64,000 nt of DNA from Lysobacteraceae bacterium NML95-0200 (GCA_002798255.1 NWQQ01000009.1:1-64000), one strand, 5' to 3'; counted from the stretch's first letter, positions 26,900 to 37,756 are shown. Translations and numbers: made by a program. The notes: generated by a model not told the origin, from the sequence alone.

Positions 26900-27697
26900 T
26901 CAGCGGATTCTCTCACCAATACGCGACAAGTCACTGAAGTTCATCCACACCAGGAAAGCCTTGCCGCGCAGGTTTTCTTCCGGCAAAAAGCCCCAGAAAC
27001 GCCCATCCAGGCTGTTGTCGCGGTTATCACCCATCATCAGGTAATGTCCGGCAGGCACGACGAATTCGCCATCGCCCATGCCGCCACGCTCAAGGCTGAT
27101 ATCAAAATTCTGTACCTGGTGCGCGGCCTGCCCCAGTTGCTCCAGCATCAGCTTGCCGCCCATCAGCGGCCCACTGTCACCGGCGCGGATTTGCACATCA
27201 CCCTGCGGCTGGTATTCAAGCGCCTCACCATTGATGCTGAGCACGCCACGCTCATAGCGCACGGTATCGCCCGGCAGGCCGACGACGCGCTTGACGAAAT
27301 CAATCCCGGCATCCGGGTCATCAGGCCCCATGCCCGGATAGCGGAATACCACCACATCGCCACGCGCAGGCTCGCCAAGCGCCAGTACCTTGGTATTGGT
27401 CACAGGCAGGCGCAGGCCATAGGCGAACTTGTTGACCAGGATGAAATCGCCGATTTTCAGGGTGGGAATCATCGAGCCGGTAGGAATGCGGAACGGCTCG
27501 GCGATGAAGCTGCGCAGGATGAGAATGGCCAGCAGGATCGGAAAAAACGCATTGGAATAGTCGATATACCAGGGCAGGTTTTCCTCACCCAGCAGCCCCG
27601 CCTCCTGGCGGCGTTTTTTCAGGTAAAACCTGTCCAGCGCCCAGAACAGGGCGGTGATAAAGGTCAGCGATACCAGAGCGATTTCAAACCAGCGCAT
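26900..27697 (-). CDS. lepB: signal peptidase I, second copy of a tandem pair
   Basis: 265 residues. It removes signal peptides from exported proteins on the outer face of the inner membrane. Two N-terminal membrane segments are seen. The catalytic serine is in RIPTGSMIPTL, the general-base lysine in DFVKRVVGLPGD, and box E in MGDNRDNSLDGRFWGF. A good Shine-Dalgarno (GGAGG) precedes 27697. It is strongly similar to the copy just upstream along its whole length, so a recent tandem duplication is likely. Confidence 0.94.
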   Translation of the reverse strand: MRWFEIALVSLTFITALFWALDRFYLKKRRQEAGLLGEENLPWYIDYSNAFFPILLAILILRSFIAEPFRIPTGSMIPTLKIGDFILVNKFAYGLRLPVTNTKVLALGEPARGDVVVFRYPGMGPDDPDAGIDFVKRVVGLPGDTVRYERGVLSINGEALEYQPQGDVQIRAGDSGPLMGGKLMLEQLGQAAHQVQNFDISLERGGMGDGEFVVPAGHYLMMGDNRDNSLDGRFWGFLPEENLRGKAFLVWMNFSDLSRIGERIR

Positions 27698-27718
27698 GCA
27701 AGCCTCCGGGCTTTGGGT

Positions 27719-28513
27719 TCAGTGGATTTTCTCGCCAATGCGCGAGAAGTCCTTGAAATTCATCCACACCAGGAACGCCTTGCCGCGCAGGTTCGGCTCC
27801 GGCAAAAAGCCCCAATAGCGGCTGTCCAGGCTGTTGTCGCGGTTATCGCCCATCACGAAATAATGCCCGGCAGGCACGACGAATTCGCCATCGCCCATGC
27901 TGCCGCGCTCAAGGCTGATGTCGAAATTTTGCACCTGATGCGCGCTTTGCCCCAGCTGCTCCAGCATCAGTTGGCCATCCATCAGCTGGCCGTTGTCACC
28001 GGCGCGGATTTGCACGGCGCCCTGCGGCTGGTATTCAAGCGCCTCGCCATTGATGCTGAGCACGCCGCGCTCATAGCGCACGCTATCGCCGGGCAGCCCG
28101 ACCACGCGCTTGACAAAATCAATCCCGGCATCCGGGTCGTCGGCACGCATGCCGGGATAGGTAAATACCACCACATCGCCGCGCGCCGGCTCGCCCAGCG
28201 CCAGCACCTTGGTATTGGTCACCGGCAGGCGCAAACCGTAGGCGAATTTGTTGACCACGATGAAATCGCCAATGCGGATGCTGGGAATCATCGAGCCGGT
28301 CGGCACCCGGAAGTGGTCGATGATGAAGCTGCGCAGGATGAGAATGGCCAGCAGAATCGGAAAAAACGCGCGCGAATAATCCACATACCAAGGCTCCTCC
28401 TCGGCCAGCAGGCCGCCCGCCTCACGGCGTTTTTTCAGCCACAGCCGGTCAGCCAGCCAAATGAGGCCGCTGACAAGAGTGAGGATGACCATGACAAGTT
28501 CAAACCAGCGCAT
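27719..28513 (-). CDS. lepB: signal peptidase I, first copy of a tandem pair
   Basis: 264 residues from ATG 28513 (MRWFELVMVI), chosen because its paralogue starts in the same way (MRWFEIALVS); the longer frame uses a TTG at 28522. All signal peptidase I boxes are present: RVPTGSMIPSI with the serine, DFVKRVVGLPGDSVRYE with the lysine, and MGDNRDNSLDSRYWGF. It differs from its neighbour mainly in the N-terminal membrane region and a few scattered positions. It lies downstream of lepA, the normal context for lepB. Confidence 0.94.
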   Translation of the reverse strand: MRWFELVMVILTLVSGLIWLADRLWLKKRREAGGLLAEEEPWYVDYSRAFFPILLAILILRSFIIDHFRVPTGSMIPSIRIGDFIVVNKFAYGLRLPVTNTKVLALGEPARGDVVVFTYPGMRADDPDAGIDFVKRVVGLPGDSVRYERGVLSINGEALEYQPQGAVQIRAGDNGQLMDGQLMLEQLGQSAHQVQNFDISLERGSMGDGEFVVPAGHYFVMGDNRDNSLDSRYWGFLPEPNLRGKAFLVWMNFKDFSRIGEKIH

Positions 28514-28593
28514 ATTGTTCAAGGCTCTCAGGATTGGGATGAAGCAAAACGGCGACCATCAGGCGGCAAAGCTGCCCCTGTCTTCCGGCCTCG

Positions 28594-30411
28594 TCACTTG
28601 TTATCCACCTGCAAGACGGCAAGGAAGGCTTCCTGCGGGATTTCCACCCGCCCGACCTGCTTCATGCGTTTTTTGCCCTCTTTCTGCTTTTCCAGAAGCT
28701 TCTTCTTGCGGGTGGCATCACCGCCATAGCACTTGGCCAGCACGTTCTTGCGCAACGCCTTGACCGTGGTGCGGGCGATGATCTGGCTGCCGATGGCGGC
28801 CTGGATGGCGACATCGAACATCTGCCGCGGAATCAGGTCTTTCATTTTCTCGGTCAGTTCGCGGCCACGGCGGTCGGCGTGCTGGCGGTGACAGATGATC
28901 GACAGTGCATCCACCTTGTCGCCGTTGATCAGCGTATCCACGCGCACGAACGGGCCGGCATCAAAGCGCAGGAAGTGGTAGTCGAGCGAGGCATAGCCAC
29001 GGCTGACTGACTTCAGCTTGTCGAAGAAATCCAGCACCACTTCGGCCATTGGCAGCTCATAGCTGATTTGCACCTGGCTGCCCATATAGGTCATGCCAAT
29101 CTGGGTGCCGCGCTTTTCTTCGCAGAGCTTGATGACCGCGCCGATGTAATCGGGCGGAGTCAGGATATTGGCGCGGATAATCGGCTCGCGGATTTCTTCC
29201 ACATGGTTGACCGGCGGCAGTTTGGCCGGGTTATCCAGCGGCATCAGCTCGCCATCAGTCTTCAGCACTTCATAGACCACCGTCGGCGCAGTGGTGATGA
29301 GGTTGAGGTTGTACTCGCGCTCCAGACGCTCCTGCACGATTTCCATGTGCAGCATGCCAAGAAAGCCGCAGCGGAAACCAAAACCCATCGCCTCGGAGCT
29401 TTCCGGCTCAAAGCGCAGCGCCGCATCGTTGAGGCGCAGCTTTTCCAGCGCTTCGCGCAGATCGGGATAGTCTTCGGCATCCACCGGGAACAGCCCGGCA
29501 AACACGCGCGGCTGCATCTCCTGAAAGCCCGGCAGCGGCTCGGGCGCCGGATCGCCCGCCAGGGTCAGGGTGTCACCGACCGGCGCGCCATGCACATCCT
29601 TGATGCTGGCGGTCAGCCAGCCGACTTCCCCGGCCTTCAGCGATTTCAGCACCTTGCGCTTGGGCGTGAATACACCGACATTGTCCACTTGGTGGGTACG
29701 GCCGGTGGACATCACCAACATCTTGTCGCCGGGCTTGAGCTCGCCCTGCATGATGCGTACCAGCGACACCACGCCCAGATAATTGTCGAACCAGGAGTCA
29801 ATAATCAGGGCTTGCAGTTTTTCGGTCTCGCGCGGCACCGGCGGCGGGATGCGATGCACGATCGCCTCCAGCACATCGCGTACATTCAGCCCGGTCTTGG
29901 CGCTGACCGGCACCGCATCACTGGCGTCGATGCCAATCACTGCCTCGATTTCGCCCTTGGCGCGGTCGATGTCGGCGGTTGGCAGGTCGATCTTGTTGAT
30001 CACCGGAATCACTTCCAGCCCCTGCTCCACTGCCGTATAGCAGTTGGCCACCGACTGCGCTTCCACGCCTTGCGCCGCGTCCACCACCAGCAGCGCGCCC
30101 TCACAGGCGGCCAACGAGCGGCTGACTTCATAGCTGAAATCGACGTGCCCGGGCGTGTCGATGAAGTTCAGCTGATAAGTGGTGCCATCCAGGGCAGTAT
30201 AGGGCAACGACACCGATTGCGCCTTGATGGTGATGCCACGCTCACGCTCAATGGGATTGGAGTCCAGCACCTGCGCTTCCATCTCGCGATCCTGCAAGCC
30301 GCCACAGAGCTGGATGATGCGGTCAGCCAGAGTGGACTTACCGTGGTCAACATGGGCGATGATGGAAAAATTGCGGATTAACCGCATATGTGCTTGGTCT
30401 TGGGCGGACAT
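28594..30411 (-). CDS. lepA: elongation factor 4
   Basis: 605 residues. It is a ribosome-bound GTPase that promotes back-translocation or helps ribosome assembly. G motifs are normal: AHVDHGKST (G1), RGITIKAQ (G2), [12 protein letters not shown] (G3) and NKIDLP (G4). The LepA-specific C-terminal domain is present ([52 protein letters not shown]). An alternative start at 30387 would begin [10 protein letters not shown] like many homologues. It heads the minus-strand run to lepB, lepB, DUF4845 and rnc. Confidence 0.97.
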   Translation of the reverse strand: MSAQDQAHMRLIRNFSIIAHVDHGKSTLADRIIQLCGGLQDREMEAQVLDSNPIERERGITIKAQSVSLPYTALDGTTYQLNFIDTPGHVDFSYEVSRSLAACEGALLVVDAAQGVEAQSVANCYTAVEQGLEVIPVINKIDLPTADIDRAKGEIEAVIGIDASDAVPVSAKTGLNVRDVLEAIVHRIPPPVPRETEKLQALIIDSWFDNYLGVVSLVRIMQGELKPGDKMLVMSTGRTHQVDNVGVFTPKRKVLKSLKAGEVGWLTASIKDVHGAPVGDTLTLAGDPAPEPLPGFQEMQPRVFAGLFPVDAEDYPDLREALEKLRLNDAALRFEPESSEAMGFGFRCGFLGMLHMEIVQERLEREYNLNLITTAPTVVYEVLKTDGELMPLDNPAKLPPVNHVEEIREPIIRANILTPPDYIGAVIKLCEEKRGTQIGMTYMGSQVQISYELPMAEVVLDFFDKLKSVSRGYASLDYHFLRFDAGPFVRVDTLINGDKVDALSIICHRQHADRRGRELTEKMKDLIPRQMFDVAIQAAIGSQIIARTTVKALRKNVLAKCYGGDATRKKKLLEKQKEGKKRMKQVGRVEIPQEAFLAVLQVDNK

Positions 30412-30512
30412 CTGAAAAATCCGGGAGCTGCGGCCCCCATGAAATGAAGCTGCGAATTATCGCATGCGCCTTGGTTACGGGCGCATGCACGGAGGAAAAT
30501 GGCAGGAGACGC

Positions 30513-31385
30513 TTAACGGTCGCTGCGCAAATACTGCAGGAACGGGTCATTACGCTCCAGCACTATCATGCCCTGCCCGTCCTTGAAGGATTCACGATAG
30601 GCATCGAGGCTGCGCTGGAAGGCATAGAAACCGGGGTCTTTGCGCGCAGCTTCGGCATACAGGCGGGCGGCTTCGGCATCGCCTTCACCGCGCAGTTTTT
30701 GCGCATCACGCTCGGCCTCGGACAGGATCACGGCCTGGTCACGCTCGGCCTGGGCGCGGATTTCGCGCGCCTGTTCTTCGCCTTCTGCGCGCAGCCGGCT
30801 GGCGACCTGACGACGCTGGGCACGCATGCGGTTATAGACATCGCCAATCACATCGCTGTCGGTGGGCAGCTCAATGCGCTTCAGGCGCAGGTCGATGATG
30901 CGGATACCGATGTTCTTGGCACCGACATTGATGACATCAAGTTGCTCTTTCACCACTTCGGCGCGGTTGCCGGACACCACCTGCTGCAAGGTGCGCGAGT
31001 TGATTTCGTTGCGCAGCGCGTCCTTGATGATCGGCGCCAGACGCTGCGCGGCGACGTTTTCATCGCCGCCATTGGTAGCCAGATAGAACGCGCGGGCATC
31101 TTCAATCATGCCCAGCGCAAAGAAGTCCACGCTCAAATCCTTGCGCTCGGAGTCCAGGTAGCGCTCGGTATCGGCATCCAGCACCCGCAGGCGGCGGTCG
31201 AAGACCCGCGCCGATTCAATCAGCGGAATCTTGAAGTGCAGCCCCGGACCCATATCGGTACGGGCGATGCGTCCCAGATTCAACACGATGGCGGTTTGCC
31301 CTTCACGCACCACATAGAACGAGCCCATCGACAGGAATACCAGTACCACCAGCAGCGGCAGCAGGCGTGAAAAAATCGAATTCAT
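30513..31385 (-). CDS. hflC: FtsH-regulating protease modulator HflC
   Basis: 290 residues. One N-terminal signal-anchor helix (LLPLLVVLVFLSMGSFYVV) is followed by a periplasmic SPFH/prohibitin domain (VREGQTAIVLNLGRI; DLSVDFFALGMIED). With HflK it forms large cages around the membrane protease FtsH and limits its access to substrates. It starts 11 bp after hflK, the usual order. Confidence 0.95.
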   Translation of the reverse strand: MNSIFSRLLPLLVVLVFLSMGSFYVVREGQTAIVLNLGRIARTDMGPGLHFKIPLIESARVFDRRLRVLDADTERYLDSERKDLSVDFFALGMIEDARAFYLATNGGDENVAAQRLAPIIKDALRNEINSRTLQQVVSGNRAEVVKEQLDVINVGAKNIGIRIIDLRLKRIELPTDSDVIGDVYNRMRAQRRQVASRLRAEGEEQAREIRAQAERDQAVILSEAERDAQKLRGEGDAEAARLYAEAARKDPGFYAFQRSLDAYRESFKDGQGMIVLERNDPFLQYLRSDR

Positions 31386-31396
31386 GACATTGACCC

Positions 31397-32479
31397 TCAG
31401 TTGCCACGCGGCGTACGGCCGCTGCGGGTGTTGACGGGAGCAGCCGGTGCGGTTTCGACCGGTAGCACTACCGGGGCGGCTGGCTGCTGCGGTGCAACCG
31501 GGGCTGCGGCTTTTTCCTCAGCGCCCATCGGCACATAAATCAGCTGACGGCCATCGCCGCCGACCACTTTGCGGTTGCCGGCCAGCACTTCCTGCACGGT
31601 TTCCAGCCACAGGCGTTTGCGGGTGACTTCCGGCGCCGCCTTGTATTCTTCCACCAGCAGGCTGAAGCGCTCGGCATCACCCGTGGCGCGGGCAATCTTG
31701 GCGGTCTTGTAACCTTCGGCCACGGTGCGGATGCTGGCTGCCTGACCGCGCGCCTCCGGCACCACCTTGGCAGCATAGGCGCGCGCCTCGCTGATGACCC
31801 GGTCTTTGTCCTGTTGGGCGCTGTTGACATCATCGAAGGCCGGTTTGACTTCATCCGGCGGGCGGGCGTTTTGCAGGTTGAGGTCGGTGACGGTCAGGCC
31901 GGTGCGGTAGGCATCCAGCGAGCGCTGCAATTGCTCGCGCGCCGAAACGCGCAGCGCCGCACGCGCCCCCAGCACGGTATCCAGCGATGCCCGGCCAACC
32001 TGCTCGCGCACCGTACTGAGCGCCGCCTGTTGCAGGACATCATCAGCATTGCGGGTGCCAAACAGGTACAGCTTCGGGTCGCCGACACGGTACTGCACAT
32101 TGATTTCCACATTGACGATGTTCTCGTCACTGGTCAGCACCGGCACCGTGGTATCCCAGGTCTCGATGCGGGTGGCATTGACCTTGGTGACTTGCTCCAG
32201 CGGCCAGGGCAGCTTGAAGTTCGGGCCTGAAGCCATGGTGCGGTGGTACTTGCCCAGCCGCAGCACCACGCCGCGCTCCTGCGCCGACACCAGCACGAAG
32301 CTGGAATAGGCCAGCCACAATGCCAAGCCCAGCAATACCCAACGAACCGGGTTGCCGCCGCCGTCAAACAGGCCGCGCAGCTGCTGCATCAGGCCATCGA
32401 ATGCGCCGCCACCGTTGCCGGGACGACGTGGCGGTGTGGGAGAAGAATTGTTCGGACTACCGGGCTTGTTCCAGGCCAT
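31397..32479 (-). CDS. hflK: FtsH-regulating protease modulator HflK
   Basis: 360 residues. The N-terminus is Gly/Pro-rich and cytoplasmic (MAWNKPGSPNNSS). It is followed by a membrane helix (WVLLGLALWLAYSSFVLV) and an SPFH domain (QERGVVLRLGKYHRTM; VNVEINVQYRVGDP). The C-terminus is Ala/Pro-rich and low-complexity. It is the HflC partner in the FtsH-HflKC complex. It lies behind hflX as in the classic hfq-hflX-hflK-hflC order. Confidence 0.95.
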   Translation of the reverse strand: MAWNKPGSPNNSSPTPPRRPGNGGGAFDGLMQQLRGLFDGGGNPVRWVLLGLALWLAYSSFVLVSAQERGVVLRLGKYHRTMASGPNFKLPWPLEQVTKVNATRIETWDTTVPVLTSDENIVNVEINVQYRVGDPKLYLFGTRNADDVLQQAALSTVREQVGRASLDTVLGARAALRVSAREQLQRSLDAYRTGLTVTDLNLQNARPPDEVKPAFDDVNSAQQDKDRVISEARAYAAKVVPEARGQAASIRTVAEGYKTAKIARATGDAERFSLLVEEYKAAPEVTRKRLWLETVQEVLAGNRKVVGGDGRQLIYVPMGAEEKAAAPVAPQQPAAPVVLPVETAPAAPVNTRSGRTPRGN

Positions 32480-32557
32480 GCCTGCTCCATCTGGGACCGC
32501 TAACGCGGAGAGTGAAACGGGGAATTTTAACGGCGGGCGCAGCGGCCTGCACCGTGC

Positions 32558-33868
32558 TCAGTACATGGGGTCATCATCGGGTGCGGGCAAGAGGGCGCGA
32601 ATGGCCTCGGCATCGGGCTCGGACAGCAGCCGCTGGGCATCGCTGCGCGGCAGGTCGATGTGCAGCAGCCAGCCTTGCTCGTCATGGCTTTCGGCACGCA
32701 CTGCGCCCAAATCGTGCAGCCGTGAGCGCAGCCGTGCCGCATGACTTGGCAGGCGCAAGCTGGCGACCAGACGTTGCAGGCCAAAATGTGCGGCGATGCC
32801 TTCGCGCAGCGCGTCCAGCCCCAGCCCATCACGCGCAGAGACATAGGCGCGTGGCCGGGTGTCCTCGCCACGCTCAAAACGCGGCTCGATGTTTTCCAGC
32901 CGGTCGATTTTGTTATAGACCAGCATCTGTGGCAGCTCGCCTGCGCCGATTTCTTCCAGCACCGCATCCACTTGCAGGATGCGCTCCTCGCGCAGCGGGT
33001 CGGCCGCATCCACCACATGCAGCAGCAGGTCAGCCTCGCGGGCTTCGGAGAGCGTGGAGCGAAACGCGGCCACCAGCTCGTGCGGCAGGTCGCGCACAAA
33101 GCCTACGGTATCGGCCAGGAGCGCATGGCCGCCGGGCAGGTCGATGCGGCGCACGGTAGGGTCGAGCGTGGCAAACAACTGGTCGGCGGCATAGGCCGTC
33201 GCCCCGGTCAGGGCATTGAACAGCGTCGATTTGCCGGCATTGGTATAGCCCACCAGGGCGATGCGCGGCAGCGCGCTGCGTACCCGGGCGCGACGCATTT
33301 GCGTGCGCTGGACTTCGACTTTTTCCAGCTTCTTCTGCAACTGGTCAACGCGCTTTTGCAAAAGCCGCCGGTCGGTTTCCAGCTGGGTTTCCCCAGGCCC
33401 GCGCAGGCCAATGGAGCCGCCGCGCTGGCGCTCAAGATGGGTCCAGCCCCGCACCAGGCGGGTTGCCAGATGCTTGAGCTGCGCCAGCTCCACCTGCAAT
33501 TTGCCCTCGTGCGATTGCGCGCGCTGGGCAAAGATGTCGAGAATCAAGCCGGTGCGATCCACCACCCGGCGCGAGAGCGCTTTTTCCAGATTGCGCTCCT
33601 GCACCGGGCTTAGCGGGTGGTTGACCAGAATCAGGTCAGCCTCCAGCGCCTCGGCCATGGCGAGGATTTCTTCCAGCTTGCCGCTGCCAATCAGGGTGGC
33701 CGGATTGGGACGGTCGATGCGGGCAGTTACCACCTGCAATACCTTGGCGCCTGCCGAGCGCGCCAGCTCGGCAAATTCTTCCATCAGCTCATCTTCCGGT
33801 GTGCTGCCGGTATGGGGCTGAATCAGCAGTGCGTGCTCGCCTTTTTTGGACCGGTCAAACAATTCCAC
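32558..33868 (-). CDS. hflX: ribosome-associated GTPase HflX
   Basis: 436 residues from GTG 33868 (the minus strand reads GTGGAATTGTTTGACCGG). The N-terminal HflX domain (LAKSAGAKVLQVV-like stretch; HPLSPVQERNLEKAL; RVVDRTGLILDIFAQRA) is followed by a coiled linker and a GTPase domain: GYTNAGKSTLFNAL (G1), DTVGFVRDLPHELVAAF (G3) and NKIDRLE (G4). HflX splits stalled ribosomes under stress. Its position between hfq and hflK is the conserved one. Confidence 0.95.
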   Translation of the reverse strand: MELFDRSKKGEHALLIQPHTGSTPEDELMEEFAELARSAGAKVLQVVTARIDRPNPATLIGSGKLEEILAMAEALEADLILVNHPLSPVQERNLEKALSRRVVDRTGLILDIFAQRAQSHEGKLQVELAQLKHLATRLVRGWTHLERQRGGSIGLRGPGETQLETDRRLLQKRVDQLQKKLEKVEVQRTQMRRARVRSALPRIALVGYTNAGKSTLFNALTGATAYAADQLFATLDPTVRRIDLPGGHALLADTVGFVRDLPHELVAAFRSTLSEAREADLLLHVVDAADPLREERILQVDAVLEEIGAGELPQMLVYNKIDRLENIEPRFERGEDTRPRAYVSARDGLGLDALREGIAAHFGLQRLVASLRLPSHAARLRSRLHDLGAVRAESHDEQGWLLHIDLPRSDAQRLLSEPDAEAIRALLPAPDDDPMY

Positions 33869-33894
33869 CGGTCAGCATCCCGTATGCTTGCGCA

Positions 33895-34179
33895 TCAGTC
33901 CTCGTCACCCAGGTTGCGCTCGCCCTCATGCATGGCAGCCGCATGATGGACATAGGACGCCCCCGGCCCCACGCGCACATTGCGCGCCGGCACCACGGTG
34001 GAAATGGCGTGCTTGTACACCATTTGGCTGACGGTATTGCGCAGCAGCACCACGAACTGGTCAAAAGACTCGATAGTGCCCTGCAACTTGATGCCATTGA
34101 CCAGATAAATGGATACCGGCACGCGCTCGCGGCGCAGGGCATTGAGAAAAGGGTCTTGCAAAGATTGGGCTTTGGACAC
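33895..34179 (-). CDS. hfq: RNA chaperone Hfq
   Basis: 94 residues from GTG 34179, with GAGGAA upstream. This gives the canonical start (M)[17 protein letters not shown]; the longer frame to 34266 is not part of Hfq. Sm1 ([19 protein letters not shown]) and Sm2 ([13 protein letters not shown]) motifs are perfect. The C-terminal tail is short with histidines and acidic residues. Hfq forms hexamers that pair small RNAs with mRNAs. Confidence 0.97.
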   Translation of the reverse strand: MSKAQSLQDPFLNALRRERVPVSIYLVNGIKLQGTIESFDQFVVLLRNTVSQMVYKHAISTVVPARNVRVGPGASYVHHAAAMHEGERNLGDED

Positions 34180-34262
34180 GATGTTCCTCGTTGTTCTGAT
34201 TATTTGTTGTGCTCTGCCTTGCGGCAGGGCAGCAAGTGTAACGCCTGGATGTGCAGAGGGCA

Positions 34263-35222
34263 TCATCGCCGCAACAAAAAATCCTCTACCGCTCCATCCA
34301 GTGCCTGTTGCTGGGATTGCGGGTCAAACCACAGTGCATCGTGCTGGCTGCGCAACCAGGTGAGCTGTCTTTTCGCCAGTTGCCGGGTGGCGAAAATGGC
34401 CTGGTTCCGGAAGCTGGCCGCATCACTATCACCCTGCAGATACGCCCAGGCTTGCCGATAACCGACCGCGCGAATCGCGGGCAAATCGCGCACTGCCGGG
34501 TGCTCGGCCAATTCCGGCAGTGCGCGCAAGGCGCGGACTTCCTCCAGGAAACCGGCCGCCAGCATCGCATCAAAACGCGCTTCAATGCGCGCATGCAAAA
34601 CACTGCGTTCGGCCGGTGCCAGTACCAATTTCAGCACTCTGGCCGGGAAGCGCTGGCTGTGCCTGCCCTCGGCCTGCCAGCTTGAAATCGGCTTGCCGGT
34701 CAGTTGCCAGACCTCCAGCGCACGCTGGATACGCTGCGGGTCGCTGGCGTGGATACGCGCCGCGGCCAGCGGGTCAACTTCGGCCAGCTCAGCGTGCAAG
34801 GCTGCCCAGCCCTCAGCCGCAGCGCGGGCAGCCAGTTTTGCGCGGATTGCCGCATCAGCCTCAGGCATCGCTGCCAGCCCGCGCAGCAGTGCCTGAAAAT
34901 ACAAACCTGTGCCGCCTGCCAGAATCGGCAGCTTGCCGCGCGCCAGAATGTCCTCTACCGCGCTGTGGGCATCAGCGGCAAAATCCGCTGCCGAATACGG
35001 CTGCCAGGGCTCGCGCAAGTCTAGGAGATGATGCCGTACCCACGCCTGCTCGGCAGCATCGGGCTTGGCTGAGCCAATATCCAGCCGCTTGTAAACCAGC
35101 GCCGAATCCACGCTGACAATCTCGCCGCCATAACGCTCGGCCAGTGCCAAAGCAGCCGCGGTCTTGCCCGAGGCCGTCGGCCCCATCAGCGCCAGCGCCA
35201 GTGGCCGGGTATCGGCCTTCAT
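34263..35222 (-). CDS. miaA: tRNA dimethylallyltransferase
   Basis: 319 residues. It adds a dimethylallyl group to A37 of tRNAs reading U-starting codons. The P-loop is [17 protein letters not shown]; the substrate motifs [18 protein letters not shown] and the later [13 protein letters not shown] are normal. The ATG at 35222 overlaps the putP stop as TGATG. The downstream gene is hfq, as in the conserved miaA-hfq-hflX order. Confidence 0.96.
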   Translation of the reverse strand: MKADTRPLALALMGPTASGKTAAALALAERYGGEIVSVDSALVYKRLDIGSAKPDAAEQAWVRHHLLDLREPWQPYSAADFAADAHSAVEDILARGKLPILAGGTGLYFQALLRGLAAMPEADAAIRAKLAARAAAEGWAALHAELAEVDPLAAARIHASDPQRIQRALEVWQLTGKPISSWQAEGRHSQRFPARVLKLVLAPAERSVLHARIEARFDAMLAAGFLEEVRALRALPELAEHPAVRDLPAIRAVGYRQAWAYLQGDSDAASFRNQAIFATRQLAKRQLTWLRSQHDALWFDPQSQQQALDGAVEDFLLRR

Positions 35223-36802
35223 CAATAACCGGCCTGCTGCAATTCGCTGCGAACTGCATCATGGCGTGCCGCAATTTCCGGCGGCGGCGCCTGGCTGACA
35301 AGGCTGGCAAGCACGGCGCCGATGCTGGCGATGATGAAGCCCGGCACGATTTCATACACCGGCCATAGCTCATGCAGCGCACCAAACAGCCCGCGTCCGA
35401 TACCGGCAATGGCGCGTGCCAGCGGCGACATTTCGGCAAGCGCTGCCGCCTCCACCGGCTTGGCATTGGCCCAGAGAATCACCACCAGGGCACCCAGCAC
35501 GATGCCGGCCAAAGCACCCCAGGCGTTCATCCGCCGCCAGAACAGCGACAGCAATACCACCGGACCAAATGCCGCACCAAAGCCTGCCCAGGCATACCCC
35601 ACCAGCCCCAATACACGGCTTTCCGGGTCGCGGGCGATGAAAATCGCCACCAGCGCAACCACTGCCACCATCGCCCGGCCAAACCAGACCAGCTCTTTTT
35701 GACCGGCATTGGGGCGGATGAAGCCGTGATAGAAATCCTCGGTCAGGGAGCTGGCACAGACCAGCAACTGCGCCGATAGCGTGCTCATCACCGCCGCCAG
35801 GATGGCGGAGAGCAAAATCCCGGCAATCCACGGGTTGAACAGCAAGTCGGAGAGCACGATGAAAACCCGCTCGGGGTTTTCCATGACGGCTCCGGCCTGC
35901 TGCGGATGGCTTGCGAAATAGCTGATGCCAAAAAAGCCGACCAGTACCGCGCCCCCCAGGCACAGCACCATCCAGGTCATGCCGATGCGGCGCGCACTGG
36001 GGATAGTGGCCAAGCTTTCAGCCGCCATGAATCGCGCCAGGATATGCGGCTGGCCAAAATAGCCCAGCCCCCAAGCCGCGGCAGAAATCACCGCAATCAC
36101 CCCGCCGCTGCCAAGCCAGGTGAGCTTTTCCGGGCTGGCGCTCTCGATGTGGGCAAGACTTGACGCCACCCCGCCCTGACTCAGGATGACGATCACCGGG
36201 GTCAGAATCAGCGCAAAAATCATCAGCGTGGCCTGCACCGTATCCGTCCAGCTCACCGCCAAAAAGCCGCCAATCAAGGTATAGGCGATGGTCGCAGCCG
36301 CGCCCCACCACAGCGCATGTTCATACGACATGCCAAATACGCTTTCAAAAAGCCGCGCCCCGGCAACCACCCCGGCTGCGGCATACAGCGCAAAAAACAC
36401 CAAAATCACCAGCGATGACACCACCCGCAACAACTTGCCGTTGCGCCCGAAACGGTGAGTGAAATAGTCCGGCAAGGTCAGCGCATTGCCGCTGCGCTCG
36501 GTATATACCCGCAACGGCCCTGCCACCAGCCGCCAATTGAGATAAGCACCGATGATGAGCCCGACCGCCATCCAGGCTTCGGACAGCCCGGTCAGGAAAA
36601 TCGCCCCGGGCAAGCCCATCAGCAGCCAACCACTCATGTCCGAAGCGCCCGCCGCCATCGCCGTGACATAACCGCCCAGCGAGCGCCCACCGAGGATGTA
36701 ATCGTCAAAATTGCGGGTACGCCACCAGGCAAAAAAGCCGATGGCAATCATCGCCAACAGATACAGGCCGAAAGTGATAAGAAGCTGCGGGCTGGCAGTC
36801 AT
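35222..36802 (-). CDS. putP: sodium/solute symporter, PutP-like (proline)
   Basis: 526 residues from ATG 36802; the longer frame to 36895 adds a non-hydrophobic, untypical leader. About 13 hydrophobic segments are seen. SSS-family signatures are [28 protein letters not shown] near the N-terminus (GAS/SGW sodium-site residues) and [21 protein letters not shown] near residue 430, both as in PutP. It imports proline with Na+ at the inner membrane; substrate by family. The stop overlaps the miaA start. An IS5-type element lies about 110 bp upstream. Confidence 0.88.
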   Translation of the reverse strand: MTASPQLLITFGLYLLAMIAIGFFAWWRTRNFDDYILGGRSLGGYVTAMAAGASDMSGWLLMGLPGAIFLTGLSEAWMAVGLIIGAYLNWRLVAGPLRVYTERSGNALTLPDYFTHRFGRNGKLLRVVSSLVILVFFALYAAAGVVAGARLFESVFGMSYEHALWWGAAATIAYTLIGGFLAVSWTDTVQATLMIFALILTPVIVILSQGGVASSLAHIESASPEKLTWLGSGGVIAVISAAAWGLGYFGQPHILARFMAAESLATIPSARRIGMTWMVLCLGGAVLVGFFGISYFASHPQQAGAVMENPERVFIVLSDLLFNPWIAGILLSAILAAVMSTLSAQLLVCASSLTEDFYHGFIRPNAGQKELVWFGRAMVAVVALVAIFIARDPESRVLGLVGYAWAGFGAAFGPVVLLSLFWRRMNAWGALAGIVLGALVVILWANAKPVEAAALAEMSPLARAIAGIGRGLFGALHELWPVYEIVPGFIIASIGAVLASLVSQAPPPEIAARHDAVRSELQQAGY

Positions 36803-36960
36803 GACAGGGAACCGTTTGCAAAGCGCGCAGCTTAACCTGTGATGAGCAAGGAGCGATAGCTGGTGAGGCTGCCCGCTTGCCCGGAAGGCAGCCACGCAAG
36901 CCCAACACGAGCCTCAGAGCCTGTTCAAAATCTTCGTGCTAATTTGGTTATGCTCTTTGC

Positions 36961-37314
36961 ATGAGAACGAAATACCCAAGCGACATCAGCCCAGAGCAAT
37001 TTGAGCATGTGCGCCCTTTACTGGAGCGCGCGCGCAAAAGCACCCGCCCACGCACGGTTGATCTGTATGAGGTGTTCTGCGCAGTGCTGTACTTGCTGCG
37101 CACAGGTTGCCAATGGCGGACGCTGCCCAGCGACTTTCCCAAATGGCGCACTGTCCATTCGTATTTCCAGATTTGGAGCGAAGTGGATGATCAAGGGGTG
37201 AGCCTGCTGGAGCGGGCACTCAAAAAATCAGGTTGGCGTGGCCCGCGAGAGACAGAGGGCGCAACGCATGCAGCGCGCGCTTGTCGTGGACGCACAGAGC
37301 GTCAAGGGCAGTGA
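36961..37314 (+). CDS. IS5-family transposase, N-terminal ORF (orfA)
   Basis: 117 residues beginning MRTKYPSDISPEQFEHVRPL with the DUF4096-type N-terminal domain (RTVDLYEVFCAVLYLLRTGC; WRTLPSDFPKWRTVHSYF). Overlaps orfB by 77 bases in another frame. The fusion transposase would be made by programmed frameshifting in the overlap. Confidence 0.9.
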   Translation: MRTKYPSDISPEQFEHVRPLLERARKSTRPRTVDLYEVFCAVLYLLRTGCQWRTLPSDFPKWRTVHSYFQIWSEVDDQGVSLLERALKKSGWRGPRETEGATHAARACRGRTERQGQ

Positions 37315-37756
37315 CAGCGCCCGCCACAAGGGCTATGACGCAGGCAAGAAGGTTTCAGGCATCAAACGTCAGATCGCAGTCGATACCCAAGGCCTGCCCC
37401 ACGCCATTGCTGTGACCACAGCCAATGTGACGGATCGCCAAGGCGCGCTACAGGCGCTCATGCGTTGTAGCCCCGCACTCAAGCGCGTACAAAGTTTGCT
37501 GTGTGACAGTGGCTACGTGGGTAAACCTTTTGTACAGGGCGTGCAAACCATTTTGGGAGAGCGCGTCAACGTGCAGATCGCCAAGCGCAGTCAGCTGCAC
37601 ACCTTCAAGGTGATGCCCAAGCGCTGGGTGGTGGAGCGCAGCTTTGCCTGGCTGGACAAGAACAGACGCTTGTGGAAGAACTGTGAGCGCCTGCTCAATA
37701 CCAGCTTGCAGTTCATCCACTTGGCTTTCTTGGCGCTTGTCCTCAAAAGATTTTGA
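37238..37756 (+). CDS. IS5-family transposase, catalytic ORF (orfB)
   Basis: 172 residues with a DDE core: VVDAQSVKGSDSA (first Asp), LLCDSGYVGKPF (second Asp) and [19 protein letters not shown] (Glu in the Y-x2-R-x3-E-like block). All catalytic residues are present, so the element may still be active if the frameshift with orfA works. Confidence 0.9.
   Translation: MARERQRAQRMQRALVVDAQSVKGSDSARHKGYDAGKKVSGIKRQIAVDTQGLPHAIAVTTANVTDRQGALQALMRCSPALKRVQSLLCDSGYVGKPFVQGVQTILGERVNVQIAKRSQLHTFKVMPKRWVVERSFAWLDKNRRLWKNCERLLNTSLQFIHLAFLALVLKRF

Noticed and set aside
27044-30381. Plus-strand ORFs of 561 and 437 residues opposite lepB, lepB and lepA
   Set aside because: The minus-strand genes carry complete motifs. 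The plus-strand frames are mirror effects of codon bias.
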